A stretch of DNA of 64,000 bases, from positions 248,001-312,000 of the forward strand of contig NZ_FLOC01000002.1 in the NCBI RefSeq assembly GCF_900089755.1, read 5' to 3'. The translations under genes and the position numbers were made by a program. Source of the stretch: Marinomonas aquimarina. GTDB lineage: Bacteria; Pseudomonadota; Gammaproteobacteria; Pseudomonadales; Marinomonadaceae. The notes under the pieces are model-generated. The model saw only the letters and a list, made by a program, of their open reading frames with translations. It did no database searches and was not told the origin of the DNA. Shown in pieces: positions 1 through 9,812 of the stretch. Numbering within the stretch: the first letter of the stretch is position 1; each line of letters opens with the position of its first letter.

Positions 1-1407
1 TTGCGCATCAGCATTTACGCCAGTACGAACTTCTACGCCTAGACGATCAAGTTCCATCACCAACCAACGAGTGATACCCGCGATTTGGTCACGCTGTGGT
101 GCTTTCGCAGCGATTGTGATTTGACCACCAAGCTCGTCGTTACGCTCAAGCAATGTCACTTTGTGGCCACGCTCAGCTGCAACACGTGCCGCTTCCAGAC
201 CACCAGGGCCACCACCAACAACAACTACGTTGCGGATAGGTCCTTCAGTCTTCTCGATGATGTGAGGAAGACCCATGTATTCACGAGATGTTGCCGCGTT
301 TTGGATACATAGAACGTCAAGACCTTGGTACTGACGGTCGATACAGTAGTTTGCACCAACACACTGACGGATTTGGTCAACTTGGTCGTTTTTGATTTTC
401 GTGATCAAGTGTGGGTCAGCGATGTGTGCACGCGTCATACCAACAAAATCAACGTAACCAGCTTCGATGATACGCTTAGCTTGGTTAGGATCTTTGATGT
501 TCTGAGCGTGGATAACTGGAACACTTACTACTTCTTTGATGCCTGCAGCCAAGTGTAGGAATGGCTCAGGTGGGTAGCTCATGTTTGGAATTACGTTTGC
601 TAGAGTGTTGTGCGTGTCACAACCAGAACCTACTACACCAAAGTAGTCGATTAGGCCAGTGTCATCGTAGTACTTAGCAATTTGTTTCATGTCGTCGTGG
701 TTTAGACCGTCTGGGTGGAACTCGTCACCCGTGATACGCATACCAACAACGAAGTCTGGACCTACTTCTGCACGAACGGCTTTAGCAACTTCTAGACCGA
801 ACTTCATACGACCTTCGAATGAACCACCCCATTCGTCAGTACGTTTGTTTACACGTGGAGACCAGAATTGGTCAATCATGTGTTGGTGTACTGCAGACAG
901 CTCAACACCGTCTAGACCACCTTCTTTGGCACGACGCGCTGCTTGAGCGAAGTCGCCGATTACACGCCAGATTTCTTCCACTTCGATTGTTTTACAAGTC
1001 GCGCGGTGAACAGGCTCACGGATACCAGATGGAGACATTAGGTTAGGCCAGTTTTCACCGTCCCAACGTGAACGACGACCCATGTGAGAAATCTGGATCA
1101 TGATCTTGCCGCCGTGCTTGTGCACTGCGTCAGCAAGATTTTGGAAGTGAGGAATAATGCGATCTGTCGATAGGTTGACAGAGCTCCACCAGCTTTGTGG
1201 ACTGTCGATGGATACAACACTCGAACCACCACAGATACATAAACCACAACCGCCTTTCGCTTTCTCTTCGTAGTACTTAACATAGCGATCGGTAGTCATA
1301 CCACCGTCGGTTGCGTAAACCTCTGCGTGAGCCGTACTTACGACACGGTTACGAATGGTTAATTTATTGATATTCAGTGGCTGAAACAGCACATCAAACT
1401 GGGACAT
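1..1407 (-). CDS. dgcA: DgcA-like FMN/Fe-S flavoprotein, dimethylglycine (or other N-methyl amine) demethylase subunit; 3' part outside window
   Basis: The frame is open from an ATG at 1407 to the left edge (469 codons, no stop), so the C-terminal part of a protein of roughly 680 residues is missing. It is an old-yellow-enzyme-type TIM barrel of the trimethylamine-dehydrogenase family, with a Rossmann nucleotide-binding segment (VVVGGGPGG) starting near residue 395. In Pseudomonas, DgcA with DgcB demethylates dimethylglycine to sarcosine during glycine betaine breakdown. The neighbours (DUF5943, M19-like protein) are in the order known from that cluster, which supports the call. The Fe-S region has Cys349, Cys355 and Cys367, but the position of the second Cys of the TMADH pattern is Ala352. 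A related demethylase, for example for stachydrine or hydroxyproline betaine, cannot be excluded. Confidence 0.8.
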   Translation of the reverse strand, partial: MSQFDVLFQPLNINKLTIRNRVVSTAHAEVYATDGGMTTDRYVKYYEEKAKGGCGLCICGGSSVVSIDSPQSWWSSVNLSTDRIIPHFQNLADAVHKHGGKIMIQISHMGRRSRWDGENWPNLMSPSGIREPVHRATCKTIEVEEIWRVIGDFAQAARRAKEGGLDGVELSAVHQHMIDQFWSPRVNKRTDEWGGSFEGRMKFGLEVAKAVRAEVGPDFVVGMRITGDEFHPDGLNHDDMKQIAKYYDDTGLIDYFGVVGSGCDTHNTLANVIPNMSYPPEPFLHLAAGIKEVVSVPVIHAQNIKDPNQAKRIIEAGYVDFVGMTRAHIADPHLITKIKNDQVDQIRQCVGANYCIDRQYQGLDVLCIQNAATSREYMGLPHIIEKTEGPIRNVVVVGGGPGGLEAARVAAERGHKVTLLERNDELGGQITIAAKAPQRDQIAGITRWLVMELDRLGVEVRTGVNADAQ

Positions 1408-1457
1408 AGTGGAACCCCGCCTTTTTTAAACGATAGACTGACAAATTTTAATAATAA

Positions 1458-2003
1458 TTAAAGCGGTGTTACTTCGAAGTAACCCACATCACAACCTTCT
1501 TCGGCTGCACACTGCGTTTGTTCTGCTTTAGTACGAACAGATAGACCTTGCGCTTCCGCGATTTGATCCATTGCACCAGCAAACCAACCAGTAAACATGT
1601 AATCGATTTTACGATTTACTTTTTTACCGTGAATCTTTTCGTAGTGGTAAACGAACGCAGAATTTTCAAGACGTACTTTAGCAGTACCTTTCTCGATATC
1701 TAGCTCTTCAGTGATGAAGAAACCCCAACCACGTTGAGATAGACGTTTTAGGTAGTGGTGCCAAACATCAGCGCCAGAGATACCGTGACAAGCTGCCTCT
1801 TGCTCACACCAGAAGTAAGCAGATTTGTAGCCTGCTTTGTAAAGAATCTCTGCATAACGCTCTGCGCCGATCTCATCTTCGATACCCATATGGTTGTTTA
1901 CGAAGAAGTGACGTGGAACGTAAAGCATTGGCAACGCATCCGTTGTCCATACGCCTGTTTCATCATCAACTACGATTGGCATTTCTGGAGCATGTGTACC
2001 CAT
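1458..2003 (-). CDS. DUF5943 (4-vinyl-reductase-like) protein of the dimethylglycine catabolic operon
   Basis: 181-residue soluble protein with no signal peptide or membrane segment. It resembles the DUF5943 proteins encoded just upstream of dgcA in pseudomonads; that family is related to V4R-type small-molecule-binding domains. Several Cys and His residues are visible (the FWCEQEAACHG stretch near residue 65 and two Cys in the C-terminal 25 residues), which could bind metal or ligand, but no catalytic motif is recognised. The gene lies 50 bp upstream of the dgcA-like gene on the same strand and 142 bp downstream of the M19-like gene, so it is most likely the middle gene of one operon. Its biochemical role is not established; an accessory role in N-methyl amine demethylation is an inference from context. 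Confidence 0.75.
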   Translation of the reverse strand: MGTHAPEMPIVVDDETGVWTTDALPMLYVPRHFFVNNHMGIEDEIGAERYAEILYKAGYKSAYFWCEQEAACHGISGADVWHHYLKRLSQRGWGFFITEELDIEKGTAKVRLENSAFVYHYEKIHGKKVNRKIDYMFTGWFAGAMDQIAEAQGLSVRTKAEQTQCAAEEGCDVGYFEVTPL

Positions 2004-2069
2004 TATTACACCTCAAATCTGTGAAAGCTTGGAACGCTTCGCGTTTCCTAAAAACCCTATTAAAACAAA

Positions 2070-2106
2070 GTTGAAGCCGATAGACTTTGCAGTTATCGAC
2101 TTCAAC
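2070..2106 (-). repeat. Intercistronic inverted repeat (13-bp arms, 1 mismatch)
   Basis: The arms GTTGAAGCCGATA and TATCGACTTCAAC pair at 12 of 13 positions around an 11-nt loop. On the minus strand the stem is followed by a T-rich run (TTTGTTTTAAT). It lies between the M19-like gene and the DUF5943 gene of one operon. This is compatible with an attenuator, a partial terminator or an mRNA-stabilising hairpin that sets different expression of the first gene and the later genes. Confidence 0.55.
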
Positions 2107-2145
2107 TTCTCGCTATAAGCCGTTTTTCGGCATAAACGTAAAAAA

Positions 2146-3123
2146 TTACTCGCCCCAAACCTCAGCAAGTAGGTTAACCCAGTTCTCACCCATGATCTTA
2201 AGAACTTGACGTTCTGTGAAACCATGGCGAAGAAGTGCTTCCGTCAAGTTAGGGAATTCACCTACTGTACGGATACCTTTCGGGTTAATAATCTCACCGA
2301 AGCGAGTTAGACGACGTGCATAACCTTTGTCGTGAGTCAAGTATTCGAAGAAATCTTCACCATGACCTTGAGTGAAGTCAGTACCGATACCGATCGCATC
2401 TTCACCTACGATGTTGTAAACATATTGGATTGCTTCAACATAGTCATCGACAGTAGCGTTAACGCCTGCACGTAGGAATGGAGTAAACATTGTCACACCA
2501 ACGAAACCACCGTTATCTGCAATGAACTTTAACTCTTCATCAGAACGGTTACGTGGGTGTTCTTTCAGACCAGATGGCAGACAGTGTGAGTAAGCCACAG
2601 GCTTGCTTGATTCGATGATAACTTCTTTCGCTGTATTAGCACCTACATGAGATAGGTCACATAGCACACCAACGCGGTTCATTTCAGCAACGATCTCACG
2701 ACCGAAACCAGACAGACCACCATCACGCTCGTAACAGCCAGTACCAACTAAGTTCTGCGTGTTGTAACACATCTGTGTAATACCAACACCTAGATCTTTT
2801 AAGATTTGTACGTAACCAATTTGATCTTCGTAAGGGTGAGCGTTTTGAAAGCCCATCATGACACCCGTTTTGCCTTCTGCTTTGGCACGGTGAATGTCTT
2901 TTGTGGTACGAACTTTAAGAAGTAGATCGCTGTTCTCATCGATCATCTTGTTCATATCAGCAATGTTTTGAACGGCACCTTCAAAATTTTCCCAGAACGA
3001 CATTGTACAGTTCGCTGCAGTCAGCTTACCTTTAGCCATGTCTTCAAATAACTCGCGATTCCAGTTCGCACAAATCAAGCCATCAATCACAATAGCCTTA
3101 TCATGTAATTCCGCTGCATTCAT
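2146..3123 (-). CDS. Membrane-dipeptidase-like (peptidase M19) protein of the betaine/dimethylglycine cluster
   Basis: 325 residues from the ATG at 3123, which follows an AAAGGAA ribosome site; a longer upstream frame exists but has no such site. The protein matches the renal-dipeptidase TIM barrel seen next to dgcA in Pseudomonas. Visible candidate metal ligands are His159 (DLSHVG), His180 (YSHCLP) and Asp249 (GTDF). The canonical N-terminal His-x-Asp of M19 enzymes is absent: the DGxxx position reads Asp14-Gly15-Leu16-Ile17-Cys18. A standard binuclear zinc dipeptidase is therefore doubtful, and the protein may use one metal or a different substrate. It has no signal peptide. It is the first gene of the operon leading to DUF5943 and dgcA, so a role in catabolism of a betaine-related compound is inferred. 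Confidence 0.8.
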   Translation of the reverse strand: MNAAELHDKAIVIDGLICANWNRELFEDMAKGKLTAANCTMSFWENFEGAVQNIADMNKMIDENSDLLLKVRTTKDIHRAKAEGKTGVMMGFQNAHPYEDQIGYVQILKDLGVGITQMCYNTQNLVGTGCYERDGGLSGFGREIVAEMNRVGVLCDLSHVGANTAKEVIIESSKPVAYSHCLPSGLKEHPRNRSDEELKFIADNGGFVGVTMFTPFLRAGVNATVDDYVEAIQYVYNIVGEDAIGIGTDFTQGHGEDFFEYLTHDKGYARRLTRFGEIINPKGIRTVGEFPNLTEALLRHGFTERQVLKIMGENWVNLLAEVWGE

Positions 3124-3279
3124 CGTTCTTTTTTCCTTTATATCAAATATAGGATTACGTGGAAGAAACACCTTCCGATGAGGTCAGTTTATGACTATGC
3201 ATAAAACTATTAGTGGCTGGAAACGACTTTAGCCATACCAAAACCGACGTCAATTACGACACCACCCCCATCAGAATGG

Positions 3280-3308
3280 TATAAATAAGGGGTGCCGATA
3301 GGCCCCCT
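3280..3308 (-). terminator. Probable terminator of the 3.3-4.9 kb chemoreceptor gene
   Basis: On the minus strand AGGGGGCC, a TATC loop and GGCACCCCT form a GC-rich stem with one bulged A, followed by TATTTAT. It lies just past the stop of the chemoreceptor gene. The U tract is short, so confidence is moderate. Confidence 0.5.
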
Positions 3309-3331
3309 ATGAAAGGATAGTCTAAATACCA

Positions 3332-4933
3332 CTAAACACGGTATGAAGACACTATTTTTCTCAATTCAGATGCCTGCTTTTGCACCGTCACACTGGCCTG
3401 ATTGGTCTGGTTTGCATCGTTACTAGTGGTCATCGCTTCATCACGAATAAAACGAATGCGCCCATCGATGGCCTCAGCCGTCGCCGCTTGCTGCTCCATT
3501 GCCGCCGCTATTTCTGTTGCTTTAGCAGACATACTACTGATCGATACCGTGATTTTACTTAACGCTGCACTGGCTTCGTTGGATTGCTCGACGGTTTGCT
3601 CCGCCTGCTGTTTACTCGCACTCATCACCACAACGGCTTCGTGGGCCCCTGCTTGCAGCTTGCTAATCATCTGCTGAATTTGTTCGGTCGATTCCTGTGT
3701 TCTTTGCGCCAAGGTACGAACTTCGTCCGCCACCACTGCAAAACCACGCCCCTGCTCACCCGCACGAGCCGCTTCAATCGCAGCATTTAAAGCCAGCAAA
3801 TTTGTCTGATCAGCGATATCACGAATCACATCCAAGATACTCCCTACGTCTCCTGTTTGTGTTTCAAGCGATTGCAATGCATCCGCCGTTTTATCAACGC
3901 CCTGTGCCAAACGCGTTATAGATGCGGCATTATCAGCAACAATCGTTGAGACTTCCTGAGCATACTGATCCGACTCTTTGGCAGCACTTGCAGTTTCATC
4001 TGCCCCTTCTGCCACATAACGGATGGTACCTTGCATTTCTTCAATCGCACCAGCGATACCAAGCGTTTCATTTTGCAACGCCTCCATACCAGAGCGCGTT
4101 CGCTCTGAGGCCGCCAACATTTGCTCGCCAACACTTGCCAACTCCTGCGATTGCCCTTGAACCGTGCCCACCAGGGTATTTAAGCTGGCAATAAAGCGGT
4201 TAAAACTTTTCGCAACATCCGCCAATTCATCATCGCCCGTTTCATCCAAACGGAAGGTTAAGTCGCGAGCCCCTTGCGCGATATCATGCAATGAATGCTC
4301 AAGCTTACGAATATCCGGCAGCGTTTTTTGACGCAAACCAATCAGCAAACTGACCACTAAGATAGCGGATGCTAGCGCACTCCACATCACCACCGCTTCG
4401 GTTTCGTCTATGTTAGCAATGCTATTCGCCGAGTTGTTTTTTAAACGTTGCTCCAACACAACGGACACTTCATCCATGGTACCAGCCAATGCCATCGACG
4501 CCTCATCCAAGCCGCCAGCCCCCTTCATTAGCCGATTACCCGCTTCCGTTCCCTCATTAATGTAGGCAAGTGCCATGGTGTACCCGGATTGATACAGCTG
4601 ATCGAGACTGCGTTGCAGCACGTCTACTTGATTACGGTATTCCGGCAGGTAAACAACCAACTGATCCAGACTTGCCTTGGCACCTTTAAGGCTTGCTTGC
4701 GCCTCAGGCAGCGCATCAGAGCCTCGCGTCGCCCCCATATCCGTCAAGAACTGCTGCACTTGAACCGTGTAGTAACGAGCATCTTTCATCACTCCCACAG
4801 CATTCGCCAACTTTACTTCTTCGTGTATGGCTTGCTTATTGATGGTCAGGCCATATTCGGTAATGGCATATAAAGCCACCAAGATAAATAAAATAGCGCC
4901 GATTACTAACCCGTATAAACGATTAATCGTCAT
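3332..4933 (-). CDS. Methyl-accepting chemotaxis protein with a helical periplasmic sensor domain
   Basis: 533 residues. TM1 spans about residues 8-28. A helix-rich periplasmic domain of about 150 residues follows (four-helix-bundle type by appearance), then TM2 at about 183-203, a HAMP domain and a long cytoplasmic coiled coil. The hairpin tip motif ([19 protein letters not shown]) is intact, so it should form receptor arrays and signal through CheA/CheW. There is no C-terminal CheR/CheB-tethering pentapeptide (the end is SSYRV). The ligand cannot be read from sequence. AAGGAATCAAG precedes the ATG at 4933. It stands alone between the betaine operon and the divergent purB gene. Confidence 0.9.
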   Translation of the reverse strand: MTINRLYGLVIGAILFILVALYAITEYGLTINKQAIHEEVKLANAVGVMKDARYYTVQVQQFLTDMGATRGSDALPEAQASLKGAKASLDQLVVYLPEYRNQVDVLQRSLDQLYQSGYTMALAYINEGTEAGNRLMKGAGGLDEASMALAGTMDEVSVVLEQRLKNNSANSIANIDETEAVVMWSALASAILVVSLLIGLRQKTLPDIRKLEHSLHDIAQGARDLTFRLDETGDDELADVAKSFNRFIASLNTLVGTVQGQSQELASVGEQMLAASERTRSGMEALQNETLGIAGAIEEMQGTIRYVAEGADETASAAKESDQYAQEVSTIVADNAASITRLAQGVDKTADALQSLETQTGDVGSILDVIRDIADQTNLLALNAAIEAARAGEQGRGFAVVADEVRTLAQRTQESTEQIQQMISKLQAGAHEAVVVMSASKQQAEQTVEQSNEASAALSKITVSISSMSAKATEIAAAMEQQAATAEAIDGRIRFIRDEAMTTSNDANQTNQASVTVQKQASELRKIVSSYRV

Positions 4934-4938
4934 CTTGA

Positions 4939-6501
<1,563 letters not shown>

Positions 6502-6531
6502 GTTAGCAACCAATGCTATTTCTTATACACA

Positions 6532-6561
6532 AAGAGCCGTTTTATAACGGCTCTTTTTTTT
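6532..6561 (+). terminator. Rho-independent terminator after purB
   Basis: AGAGCCGTT and AACGGCTCT form a perfect 9-bp stem around a TTAT loop, followed by eight T residues. Confidence 0.92.
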
Positions 6562-6575
6562 GATGAGAATTTATT

Positions 6576-7766
6576 ATGAATATCGATACGCCCCTAACCA
6601 TTCTCGCTGGTATGAGTGCAAAAACGTTTTACCAAGAATACTGGCAGAAAAAACCTTTGCTGATTCGCGGTGGCGCAAAAGACATCGAACTGCCAATTAG
6701 TGCCGATGAGTTGGCCGGACTTGCCATGGAAGAAGAAGTCGAATCCCGTATCGTTATTGAACAAGGTGAAACACCTTGGCAATTACTACAGGGCCCGTTC
6801 GACGAAGCGACGTTTGCTGAGCTTCCAGAACAGGAATGGACACTACTGGTGCAAGCCGTGGATCATTGGGTACCTGAAGTACAAGCCCTGAAAGAACGTT
6901 TTAACTTCCTCCCTAGCTGGCGCGTTGATGATGTTATGGTGAGCTACGCAACTGAAGGCGGCAGCGTTGGCCCACATTATGACCAATACGATGTGTTTCT
7001 AGTGCAAATGGCCGGCAAACGCCGCTGGCAAGTATTGGCGCCAGAGCAATACCAAGATACTAACCTCGCCGACAGCAAGCTTCATATCCTCGATAACTTT
7101 GAAGTCGATCCAGAGCAGGATTACGAACTGGAAGCCGGAGATATTTTGTATTTGCCACCTAATTTTGCACACAATGGCCGTGCTCTGGATAACGAATGCA
7201 TGACCTTCTCGGTTGGTTTTCGCGCACCATCCGTACAAGCTGCCCTACAAGGCCTGACCGACAAAGCTTGTGAAGAAATCAATGAAAAAAATCGCTTTGC
7301 CGCACCTGAGCCACTGGAGCGTGATCACCACGCGCAGATTCAAGCCAGCGACATTGATCACCTTAAGCAAAAGCTTCTTGAACTCATCGACTCTCCGACT
7401 TTGCTCGCCAACTGGCTAGGCGAAACCATGAGCGAAACGAAATACCCTGAATACAGTGTCCAGCTAAACGCGCAAGAGCTGGAAGAAACCTTTGCTCAAG
7501 CTCAGCACGGCGACACCTTTATTCGCCCCGGCGATGCGCGCCTTTGTTACTACCTAAATGAGGCTGAATCGAGCTGTACACTATACTGTAATGGCAACGC
7601 GCTTGAGCTGGATGCGGAATTGGTCGACTTTATTCAAGCCATCTGTGACCAAGAAGAGTTTGATTTCAGCGGTCTAGAAATCAATCAGCACCCACAATTG
7701 GCAGAAGCCCTACGCTTTCTTCTACAGCATCAAGCATTAGTCGCACTGCCCCACGAGGACGAATAA
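6576..7766 (+). CDS. roxA: Ribosomal protein uL16 arginine hydroxylase, JmjC/cupin 2-oxoglutarate oxygenase
   Basis: 396 residues (E. coli RoxA/YcfD has 373). It is an Fe(II)/2-oxoglutarate dioxygenase that hydroxylates an arginine of ribosomal protein uL16 in characterised homologues. The iron-binding facial triad is visible as His134-Tyr-Asp136 (GPHYDQYDVF) and His199 (PPNFAHNG), spaced as in YcfD. A C-terminal winged-helix/dimerisation region follows from about residue 240. It lies downstream of purB and 4 bp upstream of a GNAT gene, probably co-transcribed with the latter; the order purB-roxA-GNAT is familiar from other gammaproteobacteria. Confidence 0.93.
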   Translation: MNIDTPLTILAGMSAKTFYQEYWQKKPLLIRGGAKDIELPISADELAGLAMEEEVESRIVIEQGETPWQLLQGPFDEATFAELPEQEWTLLVQAVDHWVPEVQALKERFNFLPSWRVDDVMVSYATEGGSVGPHYDQYDVFLVQMAGKRRWQVLAPEQYQDTNLADSKLHILDNFEVDPEQDYELEAGDILYLPPNFAHNGRALDNECMTFSVGFRAPSVQAALQGLTDKACEEINEKNRFAAPEPLERDHHAQIQASDIDHLKQKLLELIDSPTLLANWLGETMSETKYPEYSVQLNAQELEETFAQAQHGDTFIRPGDARLCYYLNEAESSCTLYCNGNALELDAELVDFIQAICDQEEFDFSGLEINQHPQLAEALRFLLQHQALVALPHEDE

Positions 7767-7770
7767 CGGC

Positions 7771-8187
7771 ATGAAAGTACTGACCTCTGATTGGAACAGC
7801 AGTAAAGCGCAACTGAGTTTTGTTCGACGCCAAGTGTTTATTCTGGAACTAGGTATTGATGAACAAGACGAGTGGGACGATAAAGATGAAGACGCGATTC
7901 ATTTTGTCGCCTTTGGCACGACCGCGGTTCCAGTTGGCGTTTGCCGCTTAACTGAGGATGGCCAAATTAGCCGTTTAGCGGTCTTACCCAATTACCGCCA
8001 GCAAGGTAACGGCACTTTGCTATTGCGTAAAGCCATTCAAGTGGCGCGTGAGATGCAGATAAGGCAGGTGTACTTACATGCTATGGTCGATGTGCAGATC
8101 TTTTACCAAGCCCATGGTTTTAGCACAGATGGCAGAATCTTTATGCAAGCGGGCAAACCGCATGTAAAGATGGTGCGAGAGATCTAG
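7771..8187 (+). CDS. GNAT family N-acetyltransferase
   Basis: 138 residues. The acetyl-CoA-binding motif A of GNAT enzymes is visible in the middle (ISRLAVLPNYRQQGNGTLLL, about residues 69-88), followed by the beta-strand and helix expected for motif B (QVYLHAMVDVQIFYQAHGF). The length is typical of a single-domain small-molecule or protein acetyltransferase. The start lies 4 bp after the roxA stop, so translation is probably coupled. The substrate cannot be predicted; a role in modifying a ribosomal or translation component would be speculation from the neighbour only. Confidence 0.87.
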   Translation: MKVLTSDWNSSKAQLSFVRRQVFILELGIDEQDEWDDKDEDAIHFVAFGTTAVPVGVCRLTEDGQISRLAVLPNYRQQGNGTLLLRKAIQVAREMQIRQVYLHAMVDVQIFYQAHGFSTDGRIFMQAGKPHVKMVREI

Positions 8188-8207
8188 CTAAGCCGCTAAA
8201 TAAAGGC

Positions 8208-8240
8208 AAAAAAATAGGAGCCATTGGCTCCTATTTTTCT
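8208..8240. terminator. Bidirectional terminator between the GNAT gene and fklB
   Basis: AATAGGAGCC and GGCTCCTATT form a long stem around a short loop, with an A run before it and a T run after it, so it can stop transcription from both converging genes. Confidence 0.92.
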
Positions 8241-8252
8241 TTGTACTAACGA

Positions 8253-8873
8253 TTAAACGATGGCGATTAGCTCAACGTCGAATACTAATACAGAGTGTGG
8301 CTTGATCAATGCACCAGCGCCTTGTGCGCCGTAAGCAAGCTCAGAAGGAATTGCGAAACGGTATTTCGCACCTTCTTTCATCAACTGAAGACCTTCAGTC
8401 CAACCGGCAATAACGCCAGCTAGAGGGAATTCGATTGGCTCGCCACGAGCGATTGAGCTGTCAAATACTTGACCGTCCACTAGACGACCTTCGTAGTGTA
8501 CACGAACGTTTGAAGACGCTACTGGCTGGTTACCAGTACCTTCTTCGATTACTTCGTATTGCAGACCAGAAGCCGTTACCTGAACACCTTCACGTGCTTG
8601 GTTTTCAGCTAGGAAGGCTTCACCTGCCGCAACCGCTTCTGCTGCTGCCGCTTTAGATTTCGCTTCCATCTTTTCTTGAAGCTCAGCAAATGCCGCTTCA
8701 AGTTCTTCACCAGGAACTGCCATTGGCTGTTCGTTCAATGCATCTTTGATTGCTGCGAATAGGTGGTCTAGGGAAAGCTCACCTAGGTCGCTTCCACGAA
8801 GTTGATCACCGATCTGGCGACCGATTCCGTAAGCGATTTTCGCTTCGTTTGTGTCAAAAGACAGTTCAGACAT
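8253..8873 (-). CDS. fklB: FKBP-type peptidyl-prolyl cis-trans isomerase
   Basis: 206 residues, the same length as E. coli FklB (FKBP22). The N-terminal dimerisation region (about residues 1-100) is helical and rich in Ala and Glu. The C-terminal FKBP domain (about 105-206) carries the conserved RVHYEGRLVDGQVFDSS, the VIAGWTEGL turn and the IPSELAYG segment that line the prolyl-isomerase pocket. There is no signal peptide, so it is cytoplasmic, unlike FkpA. It probably acts as a folding helper. It is a single gene on the minus strand, convergent with roxA-GNAT. Confidence 0.93.
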   Translation of the reverse strand: MSELSFDTNEAKIAYGIGRQIGDQLRGSDLGELSLDHLFAAIKDALNEQPMAVPGEELEAAFAELQEKMEAKSKAAAAEAVAAGEAFLAENQAREGVQVTASGLQYEVIEEGTGNQPVASSNVRVHYEGRLVDGQVFDSSIARGEPIEFPLAGVIAGWTEGLQLMKEGAKYRFAIPSELAYGAQGAGALIKPHSVLVFDVELIAIV

Positions 8874-9014
8874 GATGTAATCTCTTTAGTGTCGTGTAAA
8901 TTCGGCGATTAGGATATCACAACCAAACCCCATTGCCGACCTTGGCAATTCAATCTTAATATAGACACCATAAATAGAAACAATTATCATTTAATAAAAA
9001 TGAGAGGTGACTGT

Positions 9015-9167
9015 ATGAGCCGATTGATCCAAACTTTAATCCTCCCAACCGAGCGCCAAAAGAAATGGCATAGCATCGCTTTTGTGAGCGCCATTTTAGC
9101 CATCACTGCACTGGGTTTTCTGGTCGATGGCTACGAAGACAGTATAAATTCCACTAATATACTCTAA
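9015..9167 (+). CDS. Small single-span membrane protein, 50 residues
   Basis: ATG at 9015 is preceded by a GAGAGGTG ribosome site (9002-9009). The 50-codon frame ends with TAA at 9167. The product has a basic N-terminal region (TERQKKWH), one hydrophobic segment at about residues 22-37 (AFVSAILAITALGFLV) and a short acidic tail (DGYEDSINSTNIL), as in a single-span inner-membrane protein with its N-terminus inside. It lies between divergent fklB and the UspA gene. No family is recognised. Good ribosome site, coherent hydrophobicity and charge pattern support a real gene, but there is no homology evidence. Confidence 0.55.
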   Translation: MSRLIQTLILPTERQKKWHSIAFVSAILAITALGFLVDGYEDSINSTNIL

Positions 9168-9250
9168 GCCATCTGGAAAATTGATTTGCGTCACATCGTC
9201 GTAGTATGGAAGGATTAGACTAAGTAATCATCCTGATGAGGAGAATAGCG

Positions 9251-9736
9251 ATGTTACCGAAAATCCGTACTATCTTGTACGCTTGCGATTTAGAGCCTAG
9301 AACTAATCAAACCATGGAAATGGTTTTAAACTTGGCCATTACAAACCAAGCCAATATTGTCTTGTTACACGTTCTAGAGCCAATCAGCGCTCAAGCAGCC
9401 AACATGATCAATAACTATATTTCTGATACTACGATCAAAGAAATGCGTGAAGAGTCCGATCGTTCAACATTGGAACGCATGCAAACCTACTTGGGCCAGT
9501 TTATGGAAGCCCATGCCGACGAAATCAGCCAACTACCGGTCTCACCTAAACTCGAACTAGCGCACGGCATTCCGTCAGAAATGATTGAAAAAGTTGCGGA
9601 GAAAACCGGTGCGGACATGATCGTTATGAACAGCCGTACACACAGCAAAATTGGCCAGATGGTGATCGGCTCTACGGCGAACAAAGTGGTTCACCACAGC
9701 CGTGTACCTGTGATGGTGGTACCCATTCTTAAGTAA
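9251..9736 (+). CDS. Universal stress protein, UspA family
   Basis: 161 residues from the ATG at 9251; the GAGGAG sequence at 9238-9243 serves this start better than the ATG at 9236. It is a single Usp domain with the typical strand IRTILYACDLE, the long stress-inducible helix, and the C-terminal segment VIGSTANKVVHHSRVPVMVV. In ATP-binding Usp proteins that segment begins with a G-x2-G motif. Here the corresponding positions are Asn and Thr (MNSRTHSKIG), so nucleotide binding may be weakened or lost, as in UspA-subgroup proteins. It is probably a cytoplasmic dimer induced by stress or growth arrest. No partner gene is adjacent. Confidence 0.92.
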   Translation: MLPKIRTILYACDLEPRTNQTMEMVLNLAITNQANIVLLHVLEPISAQAANMINNYISDTTIKEMREESDRSTLERMQTYLGQFMEAHADEISQLPVSPKLELAHGIPSEMIEKVAEKTGADMIVMNSRTHSKIGQMVIGSTANKVVHHSRVPVMVVPILK

Positions 9737-9812
9737 ATAGTACTGCCAATAGACTTGGATGCACAAAATACTGTATAAATAACCATATACATAGTTTTCC
9801 CTTTGTGCATCC

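Noticed and set aside
85..1283. Several plus-strand and minus-strand reading frames opposite or within the DgcA-like gene
   Set aside because: They are fragments in other frames of the long minus-strand coding region, which matches a known family and runs through to the left edge.
8976..8994. Fur-like sequence before the 50-residue protein
   Set aside because: Only about 11 of 19 positions match, close to chance for AT-rich DNA.
9769..9790. LexA-like sequence (TACTGTATAAATAACCAT) before topB
   Set aside because: The left half fits the SOS box, but the right half has CAT in place of CAG and the palindrome breaks; the region also reads as an ordinary AT-rich promoter.
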